Positions 11,067-22,725 of a stretch of DNA of 64,000 nucleotides are shown piece by piece. The notes under the pieces are model-generated. The model ran no database searches, was not told where the DNA came from, and saw nothing but the letters and a program-made list of their open reading frames with translations. The stretch is from positions 1,488,001-1,552,000 of the forward strand of contig JASXTE010000018.1 in the NCBI GenBank assembly GCA_030280995.1, read 5' to 3'. A program made the position numbers and the translations under genes. Every line of letters starts with the position of its first letter. Position 1 is the stretch's first letter. This DNA is from Hemileia vastatrix. Lineage: Eukaryota; Basidiomycota; Pucciniomycetes; Pucciniales; Zaghouaniaceae.

Positions 11067-12769
11067 TCATTTTTCCAGGACAGAGTCCATAACATTAACT
11101 TGGCCAGAAACCACCGGCCTCTCAATGTGAGCTCCTTGCTTCACTACCTTGGTCCTAGAAGATTCTTGAGGACCAGAACCACCAACTGATTTACCATCAA
11201 CAGGAATCAAACTAGATCCCTCACCAGAACCTCTAAGTCCAGCAGGCTTTGGCAATGAAGCCAAAGGGACATCCTCCTCAGCTTCAAAATTGACATCCAT
11301 AAGCATTGGCTCACCATTCATGTCCAATACTCCAAAACTAGGGGGGCCCATATCTGCCATACCCTTCTGCATTTTATACAGCTCCTCTTTGCTGTACTTC
11401 TTCCTAGCTGCACTCAGCTTAGGATCCACTTTTGAAACCTTAGGTTTTGGTTGGGCCTGAGAACTGTTTTTAGGACTTCCCACCTTTCCTGATTCCACAT
11501 CATACATACTAGCCAAGCATTCCCCACTTGACTATCCACTACAAGAATACAACTCCAAACCACCAAAGGAAGATGTAAATGAGACTCTATTAGCTTCCTT
11601 TCCCTTGCCCTTGCTATCATCTCCACCTTAACCTGAAGAAGAAACTTCATTAGGAAACTCTTCAAATCTTGGCCTCCTTGAGTTGAAATAATGTCTCCTC
11701 CTCAATAAGTCCACTGGAGCCTGACCATCATTAGTTTTCACAAAAGAACCATCTGGGAACTTAAACTCTTTCCCATCAAATTCCACCTTCCCTTCAGACA
11801 CATCCCTATTCAGTGCCCAAAAATCATTGGACTTTTGGCCCTTTCTGCTGCAATAAGAGCAGACCCAATGATCACTCCTACCAACCCTCCTATTAAAATC
11901 TCTAGCCTGAGAAGGAGCCTTATTGGCCTTCTGAGCCTCCTGACAAAAATATGTAGCTTTTTTGTCAGATCAGCAAACTGCTCCACCACAGGGTGAACCT
12001 CCTTAGGATTCTCAGATGTCTTTCCCTTGTTCACACTCTCCTTCTTTCTAGACTCCTCCTCATCTTCAGCAAAAGCTTCACTGACCTTGCTAACATACTT
12101 GGTGCTAACTTCCTGGAAAGAATCTACTGCCAACAGTTTCAGATGTCCCTCTACAAACTCCTTCACCACAGAAAGAGCAGGCAATTTTCAATTGCCATTA
12201 GGAAGAATCTTCATCTTATCCTTCCTTTCCAAATCCTTTAACACATCAATTCTGACATTCCTGGCCAGAGAAGGCCAGAAAATTTCCCTTCCAGAGTCAG
12301 TACTCTCCAACTCCTGCATATCCACCAAATAATCTACCACTGGCTCCAACTGAGCCTGAAACTTCCTATAAGTATAGAGGTTTTCCACACCTCCATAAGA
12401 TTGCCATTCACATGCAATCATATTGAGATCCACCATAGAGTATCTAGATCCCCACCTGTCTGTCATCTGCAGACACAACTTTTTCCAATATTTCCTCCTA
12501 TAACCCTCCATAGCAGCAACCTCCTACACCAGAGCCCTGTCACCAATATAAAAGATAACTTGCCTCACCATGTCCAAGTGAGAAGCACCATCCACATTCC
12601 CAGAAGCTTCAAAAAGCTCCAGAAAAAACTTCACATCCTCCCCCATAAAAATATGCCCCTTCCAGGACTTGATCCTGACAGAGGGCCTAATAGAAACAGG
12701 ATGATTACCATCCTCAACAGCACCAGCAGTGCCACTACAAGCACTAGAGAAAGAGGGTCCAGAAGCCAT
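11067..12769 (-). pseudogene. Element 1 gag with a degenerate zinc knuckle
   Basis: Gag starts at ATG 12769 (MASGPSFSSACSG...), about 85 nt downstream of the primer-binding site. It continues through 12511-12188 and 12184-11810 in other segments, to 11516-11067. A knuckle-like CSYCSRKGQKSNDF lies at about 11870-11830: the first two Cys are kept, but the usual His and last Cys are replaced, so RNA binding by this copy would fail. At least four stops or shifts interrupt it. Gag would form the capsid-like particle. Confidence 0.7.
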
Positions 12770-12854
12770 GGTCCAATGGAATCCAAAAACCCAATTTCCA
12801 ACAACAGAAGAGAGTCCTAAAGTAACAGAAAATCCAAAAAGCTAACAAAACCTC

Positions 12855-12872
12855 ACCCCATTTTGGGCGCCA
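12855..12872 (-). other. primer-binding site of Element 1
   Basis: On the reverse strand, four bases (TTTC) after the LTR end comes TGGCGCCCAAAATGGGGT. TGG complementary to the tRNA CCA end, followed by GCGCC, is a classic retroelement primer site. I cannot name the tRNA. Confidence 0.85.
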
Positions 12873-12876
12873 GAAA

Positions 12877-13768
12877 TGTAGACAATCCTATAGTACTAGC
12901 TATAGGCCTTGACCAAGGGAGTTGGAGTAAAACTAGAGAGAAAAACCCCTTTCCCTTTGAGAAGTACCAGGTGAGATTTATTTGCTACAGAAAATTAGAG
13001 ACTGTTACTAAACCCCTTCCAACACACTTCTTGACTGCTTAACAAGTCAAGACAGTAGCCAATAGAAGAGCACTGAGAACCAAAGAACCAGAAACCTGAA
13101 ATGCAGAAAGATCCACACCAAAAAAACAAAACACTGTGCACTTGTTGTAAAGAAAACAACAGAAATACTTGATTCAGGTTGCAAAGCTACACCAGAGAAG
13201 CCAGTTGCCAAAGTTGAGTTAAATGAAGAACTAAACTTGCAACAAACACAGCCAATTGTGGCCAAAAAACAGTGAAACCTGAGTGAGAACAATGATATCA
13301 CCTCCAGATGGTTGTATGATAATTAAAGTTGCCTCAAACTGTCTTATTCAGTATGTACACCCAGACCACCATCTAAAAAATCCATGCACAGCAACAAATT
13401 TGGCGCTTTTAGCAGCCAAATTGAATAAAAACCCTGTAGAAGCACTCTCCAGCCTTCTATAACAGAAGCAGGTGGGCCTCCAAAGGCGGGTGGCCGGCCT
13501 AGAAGAGGCCAGACCTTTCTGAAGCCAGAAAACCACCAAAAACCTCCGATAAAGCCCAAAATACTTAGAATATGAATAATTTTAAAAAAGACATAAAATA
13601 TATAGAAAAACCAGGTCTATCCAATGGTAATACCCACATACCCATAGTCCCAATATTCATTGAATAAAACCAGAAAAACACCCACTTATTCAACCAACGT
13701 CCAATAAGACATAGCAAAATAGTGCCAAACAGAGCAACAAAGGCCTCTGCCTATGTTGGAAGACTACA
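12877..13768 (-). repeat. 5' LTR of Element 1
   Basis: The 892-bp copy, reverse strand, TGTAGTCTTCC...GTCTACA. It aligns with 1346-2429 but lacks an internal block of about 190 bp. Confidence 0.85.
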
Positions 13769-13974
13769 CCGGGAATCAAACCAGGCTCCAAATTTTAGGT
13801 TCATATATTGGCAATAGTCATATATAATTGTGGTAATTATAGTAATTACTATTTTTTAGTCACTTTGCACATTTCATAGTCTACATATATCTTTTTTACT
13901 CAGCACTTTGTAAGTGGCATTAACCTGCTCATTTTACAGTGGGAGGTGCCTGGTAAATAAAATATTTTTTTTCC

Positions 13975-14460
13975 TAGTTGACCAAGATAGAACCATATGG
14001 TTCTTAGTCCTAGAAGTAATATAAAATTTAAATTAATTATATTATATTTTTTTTAATTATTTCAGTTGACCTCTGTCCTGATAATTAAAATATTATATTG
14101 TTTCAGTTGAAAAATTGTCCTGGAAGTAAAATAATAATATATAAAATTAGTTGAATTAATTATATTAGATTATTTGAGTTGACATTAAGTCCTGGTAATT
14201 AAATTATTTCAGCTGATTTTAAATACTGGTAATTAAATTTTTCAGTTGACTTTTGTCCTGACAATTATTAACATATATATTAGTAATTAATAAATTATTT
14301 TATTATTTCAGTTGATTCATTTTAAATCATGGTAAAAGAATATAATTATCTTAATTTAATTAATAAAAATTGTGATTATTATTTCATTTGATTTTTTGTC
14401 CTGATAAACATTTTATTTTCATTATTCCAGTTGATTGCAAAATCCTGCTAATTGATTATA
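13975..14460 (+). repeat. leader tandem repeats of Element 2 (about nine units)
   Basis: Units of about 35-60 bp share the core TTATTTCAGTTGA...GTCCTGGTAATTAAA. Copies begin near 13976, 14059, 14100, 14167, 14208, 14240, 14308, 14384 and 14424. The same array, inverted with the element, is in Element 3 (58010-58610). Each unit has a TTTCAG acceptor-like and a GGTAAT donor-like string. Confidence 0.8.
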
Positions 14461-14567
14461 TACTAGAAATATTTTTTTCTTCTCTTTTATTTTTCTTTAA
14501 ATCAAAGTAAAATAATAACTGATTAAATTTTAACATTTCTTTCTCTCAGTTCAGGTTATTTACAACT

Positions 14568-14732
14568 ATGACTGATCAAAGTGCTTCTTCTGGCCGTGAT
14601 GAGGAACTAGATTTGATTGATTATGATGAAGCTTCTTCTATAAGTTCTCCTTTGGCTACAAAACTTGCTCAAATTAATCAATTTCTGGACCAATCAGGAT
14701 GTGGAAATGCAAGAAATAGAGATAAAAGTTGA
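14568..14732 (+). CDS. Element 2 ORF B start: short gag N-terminal ORF
   Basis: ATG 14568 opens a 54-codon acidic peptide (MTDQSASSGRDEELDLIDYD...) that ends in TGA. It matches codon for codon the 57-residue start in Element 3 (ATG 57911), including the two-base overlap zone where a second ORF begins 139 nt downstream in the +1 frame. It is in the same frame as the later gag-pol in Element 3. A polypyrimidine-AG string (TTTCTCTCAG) lies just upstream and could be a leader splice acceptor. Whether it is a separate protein or the head of Gag is not known. Confidence 0.5.
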   Translation: MTDQSASSGRDEELDLIDYDEASSISSPLATKLAQINQFLDQSGCGNARNRDKS

Positions 14733-15069
14733 GACAACTTCTCTGGATCAAAAGCCTTCAATCAACCCACCAGAAGAGCTTCCAAAAGGATTAAAGATAA
14801 CAAAGATGCCCTTTCATCAGCAATTCAGCAATCATTCCACTCACATCAAGGATTTGAGGTCAGAAAATCTTAAACTGAGGTCAAAGGCAGAGTATCTGGA
14901 AGAAAAGGTAAGAAATATAGAGTCCTTTCTTCATGAGAAGAGGAAACCTCCTCCCCCAAAAGCCCTTCCACAATTGGCCCCCCAACAACATGAAAATTTG
15001 GAAGTCTCAAAATGGAAATTGGAAAGGCTGATCACCCAGTGGTATTATCTACAGGCCCAACAACAATAA
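14707..15069 (+). CDS. Element 2 ORF A: coiled-coil gag-region protein in the +1 frame
   Basis: An ORF of 120 codons from ATG 14707, overlapping the end of the preceding ORF in the +1 frame. It encodes a Pro-rich start (NPPEELPKG), then a heptad-like helix (STHIKDLRSENLKLRSKAEYLEEKVRNIES) and a basic Pro/Gln-rich tail with SKWKLE. The protein, not just the DNA, is conserved in Element 3 (57772-57281) and, more distantly, Element 4 (37667-38128). It ends in TAA at 15069. Its role is unknown; a Gag assembly or accessory protein is an inference. Confidence 0.55.
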   Translation: MQEIEIKVETTSLDQKPSINPPEELPKGLKITKMPFHQQFSNHSTHIKDLRSENLKLRSKAEYLEEKVRNIESFLHEKRKPPPPKALPQLAPQQHENLEVSKWKLERLITQWYYLQAQQQ

Positions 15070-15072
15070 CAA

Positions 15073-16735
15073 GTACCTCAGGAAGCTCATTCAAATCTTG
15101 CCAAATCCATTGTAAGCCTCTCCATTGAATCTCAAGTACCTTTTCTTGTTACTGATTCATTTCCTCTAGGTAATTTTGGAAGAGGAGATGAGACTTTGAG
15201 GCCAGTAGAGACTGATAAAAGTAGACAAATTTCTCAATTTTCTAATGTAACTAATCCTTTGGTATTGATTTCTACATCAATGATAAATCCTGATATGGAT
15301 ATTATTGATGAGACACTTGATCCTGAGTTTTATGAGAATCTTGAAAGTTATTCTGTTTCCCTATTGAGAAATACTCCAAATGTAGCTAAAATTAATGATG
15401 AATGTTTGAGGTATATTATTTCTAAACAAAATTATATAATGAAAAAAATTCAATTCACTAAGAAATTTAATAGTTTGTTAACTGAACAAGGGTATCAAGC
15501 ATTTAGGAGTGAATTACAAAGAGTTTCTGATGATTTTATTAACTACAAAGTAACTCATGAAAAGAAAGTTGCTGTGTGGAAAAATATCAAGAATTATTTG
15601 TCTAACTTAAAAGATACTGTGTCTATCTATTTCAGGAGCTAGAGGGACATAAGTTGAACTTAAAGAGATTAGGTTACCATTATTCATCTTTACAAAATAA
15701 GAACCAGTTATCTTTTGCAACCATCAATGAGAGTTTATCTAGTATTCCAAGAGTGAAAACTAGATTAACAATCATTGAAGTGAAATTGAAGTTATTGTTA
15801 CATGATCAAAAGTTTTCTGACATTCCTTTGAAAGAACTTGTTGTGCAGGATACCCCAATTTTACCTGTTCCTAGTTCATCCAAAGTAATATTTGTGCCAG
15901 AAATTCCTGAAGATATCACTGAGGTTCCATCAAAACTTGATGATGTACCTGGATCATCTACAGAAGGATTAAACAATGAGATTACTTCCCAATTGGAGAT
16001 ATTACAGCTCCTTTTCACTCAGAAACAAGCTTATAATAAGGAGACTACTTCAAATCAAAAGAAATGGCCCAAACTTGACTAATATCCAAAATTTGATGGT
16101 GATTCTTCCTCTGATTGGAAGCAGTTCATTTGCGGGATTGATAATCTAAAAAATTGTTACAAACTCCCAGATGAAGAAATTGTGTCAAAATTAATTTCTT
16201 TATTTACCAATGTAGCCTAATTTGGTATGAATCTCTTCTCTTGGATAAAAATGACTACTCATGGGAAGATTGGAAGAAATTGATTAGAGCACAATTTGGT
16301 GGTTCCAAGTTTAGGTTAGCTCAACAAAGGTATTATGAAGAAACCAGATATAGCTCTTCTACTGAAAGACCTATTGATTTCCTGATAAAACTTGTAAAAA
16401 TCTTGAGGGAAATGGACCCAGATATAGAGTTTGAATTATGGAAGGACAGAATCCTCTATAAATTACCTATGTCTCTGAGAGACTTAATAGTTGCTAGGAC
16501 TGAGTTCTCAATAGAACCTTCTTCTTTCATTAATACTTGTAATGAAATCCTTCTAAACAACAAGTATGATTCTAGAATATTCATTCCTAGAACTTCATTG
16601 GAGAAAACCTCCAATTACCAACAGAAACCTCTGGAAAAGGTTGGTAAAACGTTTTCCCCTTTTGCACCTAAAAAGTATGCAACAAACACTTGCTTCAAAT
16701 GCAGTAAGCCTTGGCAGAAAGGCCATGTTTCTGAC
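15073..16735 (+). pseudogene. Element 2 gag (coiled-coil, capsid, zinc knuckle), broken
   Basis: Open pieces at 15196-15642, 15654-16082 and 16241 onward correspond to the long gag of Elements 3 and 4. The first pieces are helical and charged. From about 16070 to 16590 is the capsid part (PKFDGDSSSDWKQFI, DYSWEDWKKLI, FGGSKFRLAQQR). A knuckle-like CFKCSKPWQKGHVS at about 16690 keeps Cys, Cys and His but has Ser for the last Cys. Frameshifts near 15640 and stops at 16080 and 16218 break it. Gag would build the cytoplasmic particle. Confidence 0.75.
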
Positions 16736-19700
16736 AAGAAAATAAATCTTGCTGAAAAGAAAGAGGAACATACTGATAAAACAATAGCACTGGATGATAC
16801 TTCAAGTGATTGTGCCAGAAATATTTCATATGAATCTCAACAGGACATTTTGATTCTGGAAGAGGATATTCATTATTTAAATAATATTGAGCTTGGGAAT
16901 AATGATTTATCTACAGTAGAAGATGCTGAGATTATACAAGTTCTTGAGGACAGCTCAATTATTATTGCCCCTCTCAAGGCACCAGTCTTGATCAATGGAA
17001 ATAACATTGAGGTTGTCTTAGATTCTGAAGCTGGATGAAGTGCAGTATCTAAAAAAGCACTTGCTTCAGTGGACCAAAACTATAAATCAAAACTTGTGCT
17101 AATGATTTTTGAGAATTGGAGAGGTTATGGATCTGTTTTGTCCCCCATTGGTAAATACAAAGCCACAGTATTTTTAAAATATAATCATGGTTTTGTAAGA
17201 GCTATATGTGATTTTGTTGTCATGAAAAAATGATAACTTAAGCAGTTGGTTCATTGTGGGAAATGATATTTTAACAAAATATGGCATAAAATTGAACCTT
17301 CAAACCAATGCTTCACAATGGGGATAAATGGGAAGAGAAAATTTAAAATTTCCTCCCCCAAGAAATTATTAACACCAGGATTGGACACATGTCATTCTGC
17401 TGCTCAATATAAAGGAAGATCTACAAAAGAAATGCCTGCCCTTGTGTCTGAAATTGACAATGCTTCTTTTGGAGATTAAATTTCTGGTGAGGAAAAAGAT
17501 TCCATCATCCAATTGATAAAATCTTTTCCTATGGCCTTTGCTCATGGGTCGCATGAATTAGGATTGGTAAAAGAAGAAATGAAACTTTCATTATCTTTCC
17601 CATTAATTGAAATACCACCTATTTTAAAGAAGAAGCCTTATCCTGATTCTCCCACAAAGAGAAAAGATATTGAAGACAATATCTCTACCCTTTTAAAAAT
17701 GAATATTATTGAAAAGGTAGTTGAAACACCTAAACATTGTGTTATCTCACCTGTCCTAATTTCTTATGAGAATCATAAATCCAGGTTATGTGGTGATTAT
17801 AGAGTATTGAACACTTATACTGTTGATGATATCTATCATTTACCCAGGATTAGCTCTATACATGCTACCCTACAAGGTGCTAAATATATCAGCTGTTTGG
17901 ATGGTAACAAGGGATATTTCCAGGTACCTGTTGAGAATAATTCTCAGAACTTACTGATGATTGCCACTCATATGGGTATTTATAAGTATATTAGGATGCT
18001 ATTTGGCCCTAAAAATGCCCCTTCAGTTTTTCAAAAAGTTATGGATAACACATTCCATCAAGAAATAATTGAAGGATGGCTGATGGTTTATAATGATGAT
18101 ATCATCATATTCTCAAAAACATTTGAGGACCATTTTAACCACCTGTGTAAAGTGTTCCATAAGATGGATGAGATAAATATGACACTTGCTTTGAAAAAAT
18201 GCAAATTTGGTTTTCATTCCTTAAAAGTTCTTGGTCATGTTGTCTCAGGTTTACATATATGTGTTGACAAAAACAAAGTGGCAGCCATTCAACAGGTGAA
18301 GGCCCCTACCACAGTTAGTGAGCTCAGGAGTTTTTTGGGAATGTGTGGATACTATAGACAGTATATTAAAAATTACTAAGTCATAGCATCACCCCTTACC
18401 CAATTGAATAGGAAAGATGTTGCTTTTGTCTGGAACAGTGAAAGACAAAGAGCTTTTGACACTATGAAACATTGTTTTATGTCAGCACCAATTCTAGCTT
18501 TACCTGACTTTAATCAACCATTTGTTTTATAAATTTATGCCAGTTTTATTGGTCTTGGTGCTGCCCTCCATCAAAAACAAGTGATGAATGATAAAGTATC
18601 AGAAGTAGTAATTTGTTATATTTCAAGAACCTTGAGAAATAGTGAATTGAAATATGGTGCCACTCAACTTGAGTGTTTAGAAGTAGTGTGGGCTCTAGAG
18701 AAGCTACATTATTACCTGGATGTTCAGAAATTTTAGTTTGTCACTGACTGCAGTGCAGTTAAATCCCTCTTAAACTTGAAAAAACCTAACAGAAATATGT
18801 TCAGATGGCAGCTAGCTGTTCAAGAATACAGAGGGAGAATGAAAATAATTCATAGGGCTAGTATTGTTCACTCAAATGTGGATATGTTATCAAGGTTGCC
18901 TTTGCTAAATGAGTACTCAAATCCTGCATATGATGCTGATGATTAAATTGTTCAGATTCATGGGATATATGTGGTTGATATGAAGGAAGAGCTATTACAG
19001 CTTATTTTGGATTCATATGATAATGACACCCACTACGCAATATAGGGGGTGAACTTTCTAGCAAGTCCTCAACCTGAACTCAGATGGAACTCAGGTGGAA
19101 CTCAGACTGAACTCATACTGAACCCATACTGAACTCTACTTGAACACACACCTAAAACTGTTCTACTGAGTGTTGTTCATCCCTGATTGTATGGTTCCTT
19201 TATCAATAGCTCAATGTGTGTTCAATCTGTGGTGAGTTTGGGTCCAAGGTTGTGGACTTGCTAGCAATTCCACCCCCCATATTGTGTGGTGACTGACTTA
19301 AAAAAGTTATGTAACATTTTAAATGATTCAAAGAATGCTTCAATACAAGCATTAACTAAAACCCTTCCACCAAAGTACCAGAAGGCTTTGAAAAAAGGTA
19401 AATTTTTAATTTATGAAGGCTACCTCTATTATATAAGAAATTTGAGTGATGTTATTGTCATTCCTCCTTCTATGAAAGAGATCATCTTGAAGATTTGTCA
19501 TGATGACATATTGGCTGGACATTTTAATCTTGAGAAAACAAAAATCATAATTAAGAACACTTCTTGGTGGCTTAATATTTCTGAAGACACCAAACTATAT
19601 GTTGAATCCTGCGATTCTTTCCAAAAATCAAAAAGATTAACTGGTAAAAGAGCTGGATTAATGCAGAATATTGAAACTACTGATTCACCATGGAAAATAA

Positions 19701-20794
19701 TAAACATGGACTTTTTAACAGGATTACTCATTTCTGGGAAAGACAGTTATAACTCTTGCTGGGTTATTGTGGACAGATTTACAAAAATGTGTAAATTTAT
19801 CTCTACCCACAAGGATGTTTCCACTAAATAATTAGCTTTCTTGTGGTGATCTCATATGTTTAATACTGCTGTTTTTCCTAAGGCCATAATCTCTGACAGA
19901 GACCCTAAATTTACTTCTGAATTTTGGATGTCTCTGATGGATGTTTGTGGTTGTGATCAGAAACTTTCTACTGTCCATCACCCCCAAACTGATGTATTAG
20001 CTGAAAGAATGATTCAGACCTTGTAGGACATGATAAGAAGGTATTGTGCCTTTGGCCTTGATTACAAAGACAATGGCAGATTTACTCATGATTGGGTTAC
20101 CTTACTTTCTGGTTTAAAATTTGCTTATAATTGCACTCTTCATTCTGTTACTCAGAAAAAGCCTTTTGAGCTCTGGCTTGGATATTTTCCAAATACTCCT
20201 GCCCAAATTTTCAATAATAAAATACCTAAATTGGATTTACATTGTGGTGTTAAAACTTTTCTTCAAATGCAACAACTTTGCAGAAGTCATGCTCAAAAAT
20301 GTATTGAAAAATCCTTTGGATATGAGAAGAAGAGATGAGACAAATCCCATAAAGAATACACATTTAAAAAGGGTGATGAAGTACTGATTTCTACAGCCCA
20401 CTTCAATTTACAAGGTAATACCAAATTAAAAGACCCATATGTAGGTCCATTTGTTGTCAGAAGAATGGTTGGTTATAATGCAGTTGAAGTTATCTTGTAT
20501 TCTCCATATGACAGAAAACATTCTGTTTTTCCAATATCTCTTTTGAAACCTTACACATCCAATAGTGATTTGTTTCCCAAAGGGAGGGGATGACTAAAGA
20601 AGACCCCTAATGAGATCACTGAGACAGCAGAAATTGATAAGATTCTAAATGACAGAATTGTTACTACTTAAAAAGGTACAGAATACTTATTGAGATTCAA
20701 GAATAAATCTTCTGAATATGATTCTTGGATACCTGGGAAGGAAATATCTAATCTTCCTACTCTGCTAAAGAAATATAAAAAGAAAAAATCATGA
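16736..20794 (+). pseudogene. Element 2 pol (protease, RT, RNase H, integrase, chromodomain), broken
   Basis: The protease motif reads VLDSEAG with a TGA right after it (17036). RT is the best piece (17513-18379): CGDYRVLNTYTVDDIY, then YNDDIIIFS with both catalytic Asp kept. RNase H (18400-19020) has stops, e.g. in the position before the catalytic Asp of the TDAS motif. The CACTA MITE (19031-19291) sits between RNase H and integrase. Integrase resumes at 19286 with HDDILAGHF, CDSFQKSK (second zinc Cys lost) and NMDFLTG, and ends at TGA 20794 after a chromodomain-like EYLLRFKNKSSEYDSWIPGKEIS. The closest copy in the window is Element 3. Confidence 0.85.
19031..19291. mobile_element. CACTA-type MITE inside Element 2 pol
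   Basis: The 261-bp insert is absent from Elements 3 and 4 at this point in pol. Its ends are inverted: CACTACGCAATATAGGGGG and, reversed, CACCACACAATATGGGGGG, each with GCTAGCAA close inside. A second copy in the other orientation lies at 23935-24173. CACTA-like termini suggest the CMC/EnSpm superfamily. The 3-bp flanks (ACC and ACT) match imperfectly. No ORF. Confidence 0.8.
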
Positions 20795-20814
20795 CATTTT
20801 TTATTGTTTTTTCA

Positions 20815-20825
20815 GAGTGAGGGAG
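20815..20825 (+). other. polypurine tract of Element 2
   Basis: AGAGTGAGGGAG directly precedes the 3' LTR. Elements 3 and 4 have near-identical purine runs in the same place. Confidence 0.7.
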
Positions 20826-21634
20826 TGTCAGCCAGGCTGCTAGACTGACCCAGTAAAATATTTAATTATTTACTGGGATGGAGCCATGCCTTTTTATTTT
20901 TTTATTGTTATTAATTATAATATATTTACTTTAAATTTACTTGTAATAAATTTACTTGTAATAAATTAACTAGTTACAAAAAATTAAAGTTAGTAAATAA
21001 TTAAAAATTAATATTAAATGTCCCTTATATTTTTATTTCCTAACACCGTGCTCAATGACAGGTTAAGAGAAATAAGAATTTATATGAAAATAAAATTTAA
21101 TATTTAAATAAAAATAAATATATACAAAAAATTGAAATTACTTATTTAAAAATGACACTTACAGTAATTTTTAAATAAATTAATTCTTTTGACATATACA
21201 GTAAAATACAATATTCTAAAAACATTCTTTATAGAACAATCTTAATATTTGAAATATTTTTCCTCTGGAATTTTCTTTCTCTCTCTCATACACTTTTATA
21301 TAGGATTTTTACTCCATACTTGTACTCTCTTTTGCCTATATAAGGCCTCTCCTTTCTGGTTGTTTGAGAAAATTCTTTACTCACTCATTATTTTATTAAA
21401 TCATTCATTAAATTAAGATTTTTATTAATATTATTTATTACTTAGTACTTACAATGCCGTAATTCTAAATTATAAATAATAATTATAATTATAAAATCTT
21501 TATACTTTTTTTAATTGACTAAATAAAATAAAAGATAATACATACATACCCTTTCCTTTGAAATTTTCAAATTCCACCTACCTACACTGTTGAACCTCCA
21601 TTAGAACCTTCTAGACCAAGAGACCATCCCGACA
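20826..21634 (+). repeat. 3' LTR of Element 2
   Basis: An 809-bp LTR, TGTCAGCC...GACA, followed by TSD TCTAC (21635-21639). It pairs with 476-1254. Confidence 0.9.
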
Positions 21635-21639
21635 TCTAC

Positions 21640-22688
21640 CATCATGACAATAGCACCACTTATTTGTATGTAAACTACACCAATTTTCAAAACAATATAT
21701 TCTAACACCATAAAATTAACACCCCAAATTATGAAGTCATTTTAAATTAAAATTTGAGTGCCCATAAATTTTAAACTTATAGATACTTTCCTCATATCAT
21801 CAACTGTTAGAACTACCTGTCTTTTTTTCATTTCACATTTCAAATACCAATTACTTGTATCTATATTTCCTTCCTTATTATTTCTTCAATTTTTATTTTT
21901 ACCCACAATATACTCACAATTTGTTATCACTTTTAATCTATTTTCACTATTTCACATTTATTGTTACACCTTTTAACTAAGAAAGAGAACCAGAAAATCA
22001 AATTTTGCTGAATTTTACTAAAAGAATATATATTATAATCTATGAAAAAAGAAATTATTGTTATATATCTGTATCTTTCAATGAATAAGAATTGTCCACA
22101 TATCTCCAGATGAAAACAAAAGAGTTAATTAATTTTCAGGTACTGAGGATGAGAACATGATTCAGAAATATTAATTATAAGTTATGAGTAGTAAAGGATA
22201 CTTCATAGGAGGGTTGAGTGTATAAATTCTCTATGAAATGATTCAAATAATGTTCCACTATAAATTTATCAATTTTTTCCATTAAATAGGGCTAGTGTTA
22301 AATTGAATCAACACCAGTGGCCTTGTCTGAGTTATGACCAGTCTTGTGCTATTTGATTTATTGCAATAAATATTAATTGAACTTCTCCTTTCATCAAATA
22401 TTGTTAGATTTGAAATCAAGTCAAGTATTCAATGGTTAATTTAATTGTATTTAGTTGCCATGGATAGTTTTACTATCACATATTATATTTACTTAATCCA
22501 TTGTGATAGTACTTCTAAAGTTGCTCAACAAGTGGAACAAGAAGCAGATAGTATTGAAAAATAAATAAATTCACTTTCAAAGACTTTTCAAGAGGAGCAT
22601 ACTGACTTAAAAAAAGAAAAAAAAAATCAATTTTGTGGACTTGAGACCCTTGATAAAAATAGATCTGAAGGTCCTTCAAAACCATCTG

Positions 22689-22725
<37 letters not shown>

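Larger units (their letters stand above)
1346..13768 (-). mobile_element. Element 1: degenerate Ty3/Gypsy retrotransposon with long 3' region
   Basis: Reverse-strand element of 12.4 kb. Its 5' LTR is 12877-13768 and its 3' LTR 1346-2429, with TGTAG...CTACA ends at the 5' copy. A TGGCGCC primer-binding site lies 4 nt inside the 5' LTR. Gag, protease, RT, RNase H and integrase follow in that order, all broken. Between integrase (about 6759) and the 3' LTR lie about 4.3 kb of unusual sequence with antisense Cys-rich ORFs and hairpin repeats. No clean TSD is seen: the flanks are GACAG on the left and CCGGG on the right. The sequence family differs from Elements 2-5. Confidence 0.88.
476..21634 (+). 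mobile_element. Element 2: decayed Ty3/Gypsy chromodomain retrotransposon, interrupted by Element 1
   Basis: Two related LTRs (476-1254 and 20826-21634) bound the element. They are flanked by an identical 5-bp TSD, TCTAC (471-475 and 21635-21639), which shows they belong to one insertion. The internal part is leader (1255-1345 and 13769-14567), gag and pol on the + strand, with RT, RNase H, integrase and a C-terminal chromodomain-like tail. The reading frame is broken by many stops and shifts. Element 1 (1346-13768) lies within the leader and a CACTA MITE (19031-19291) within pol. Without Element 1 it would be about 8.7 kb, the same size as Elements 3 and 4. Confidence 0.9.
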
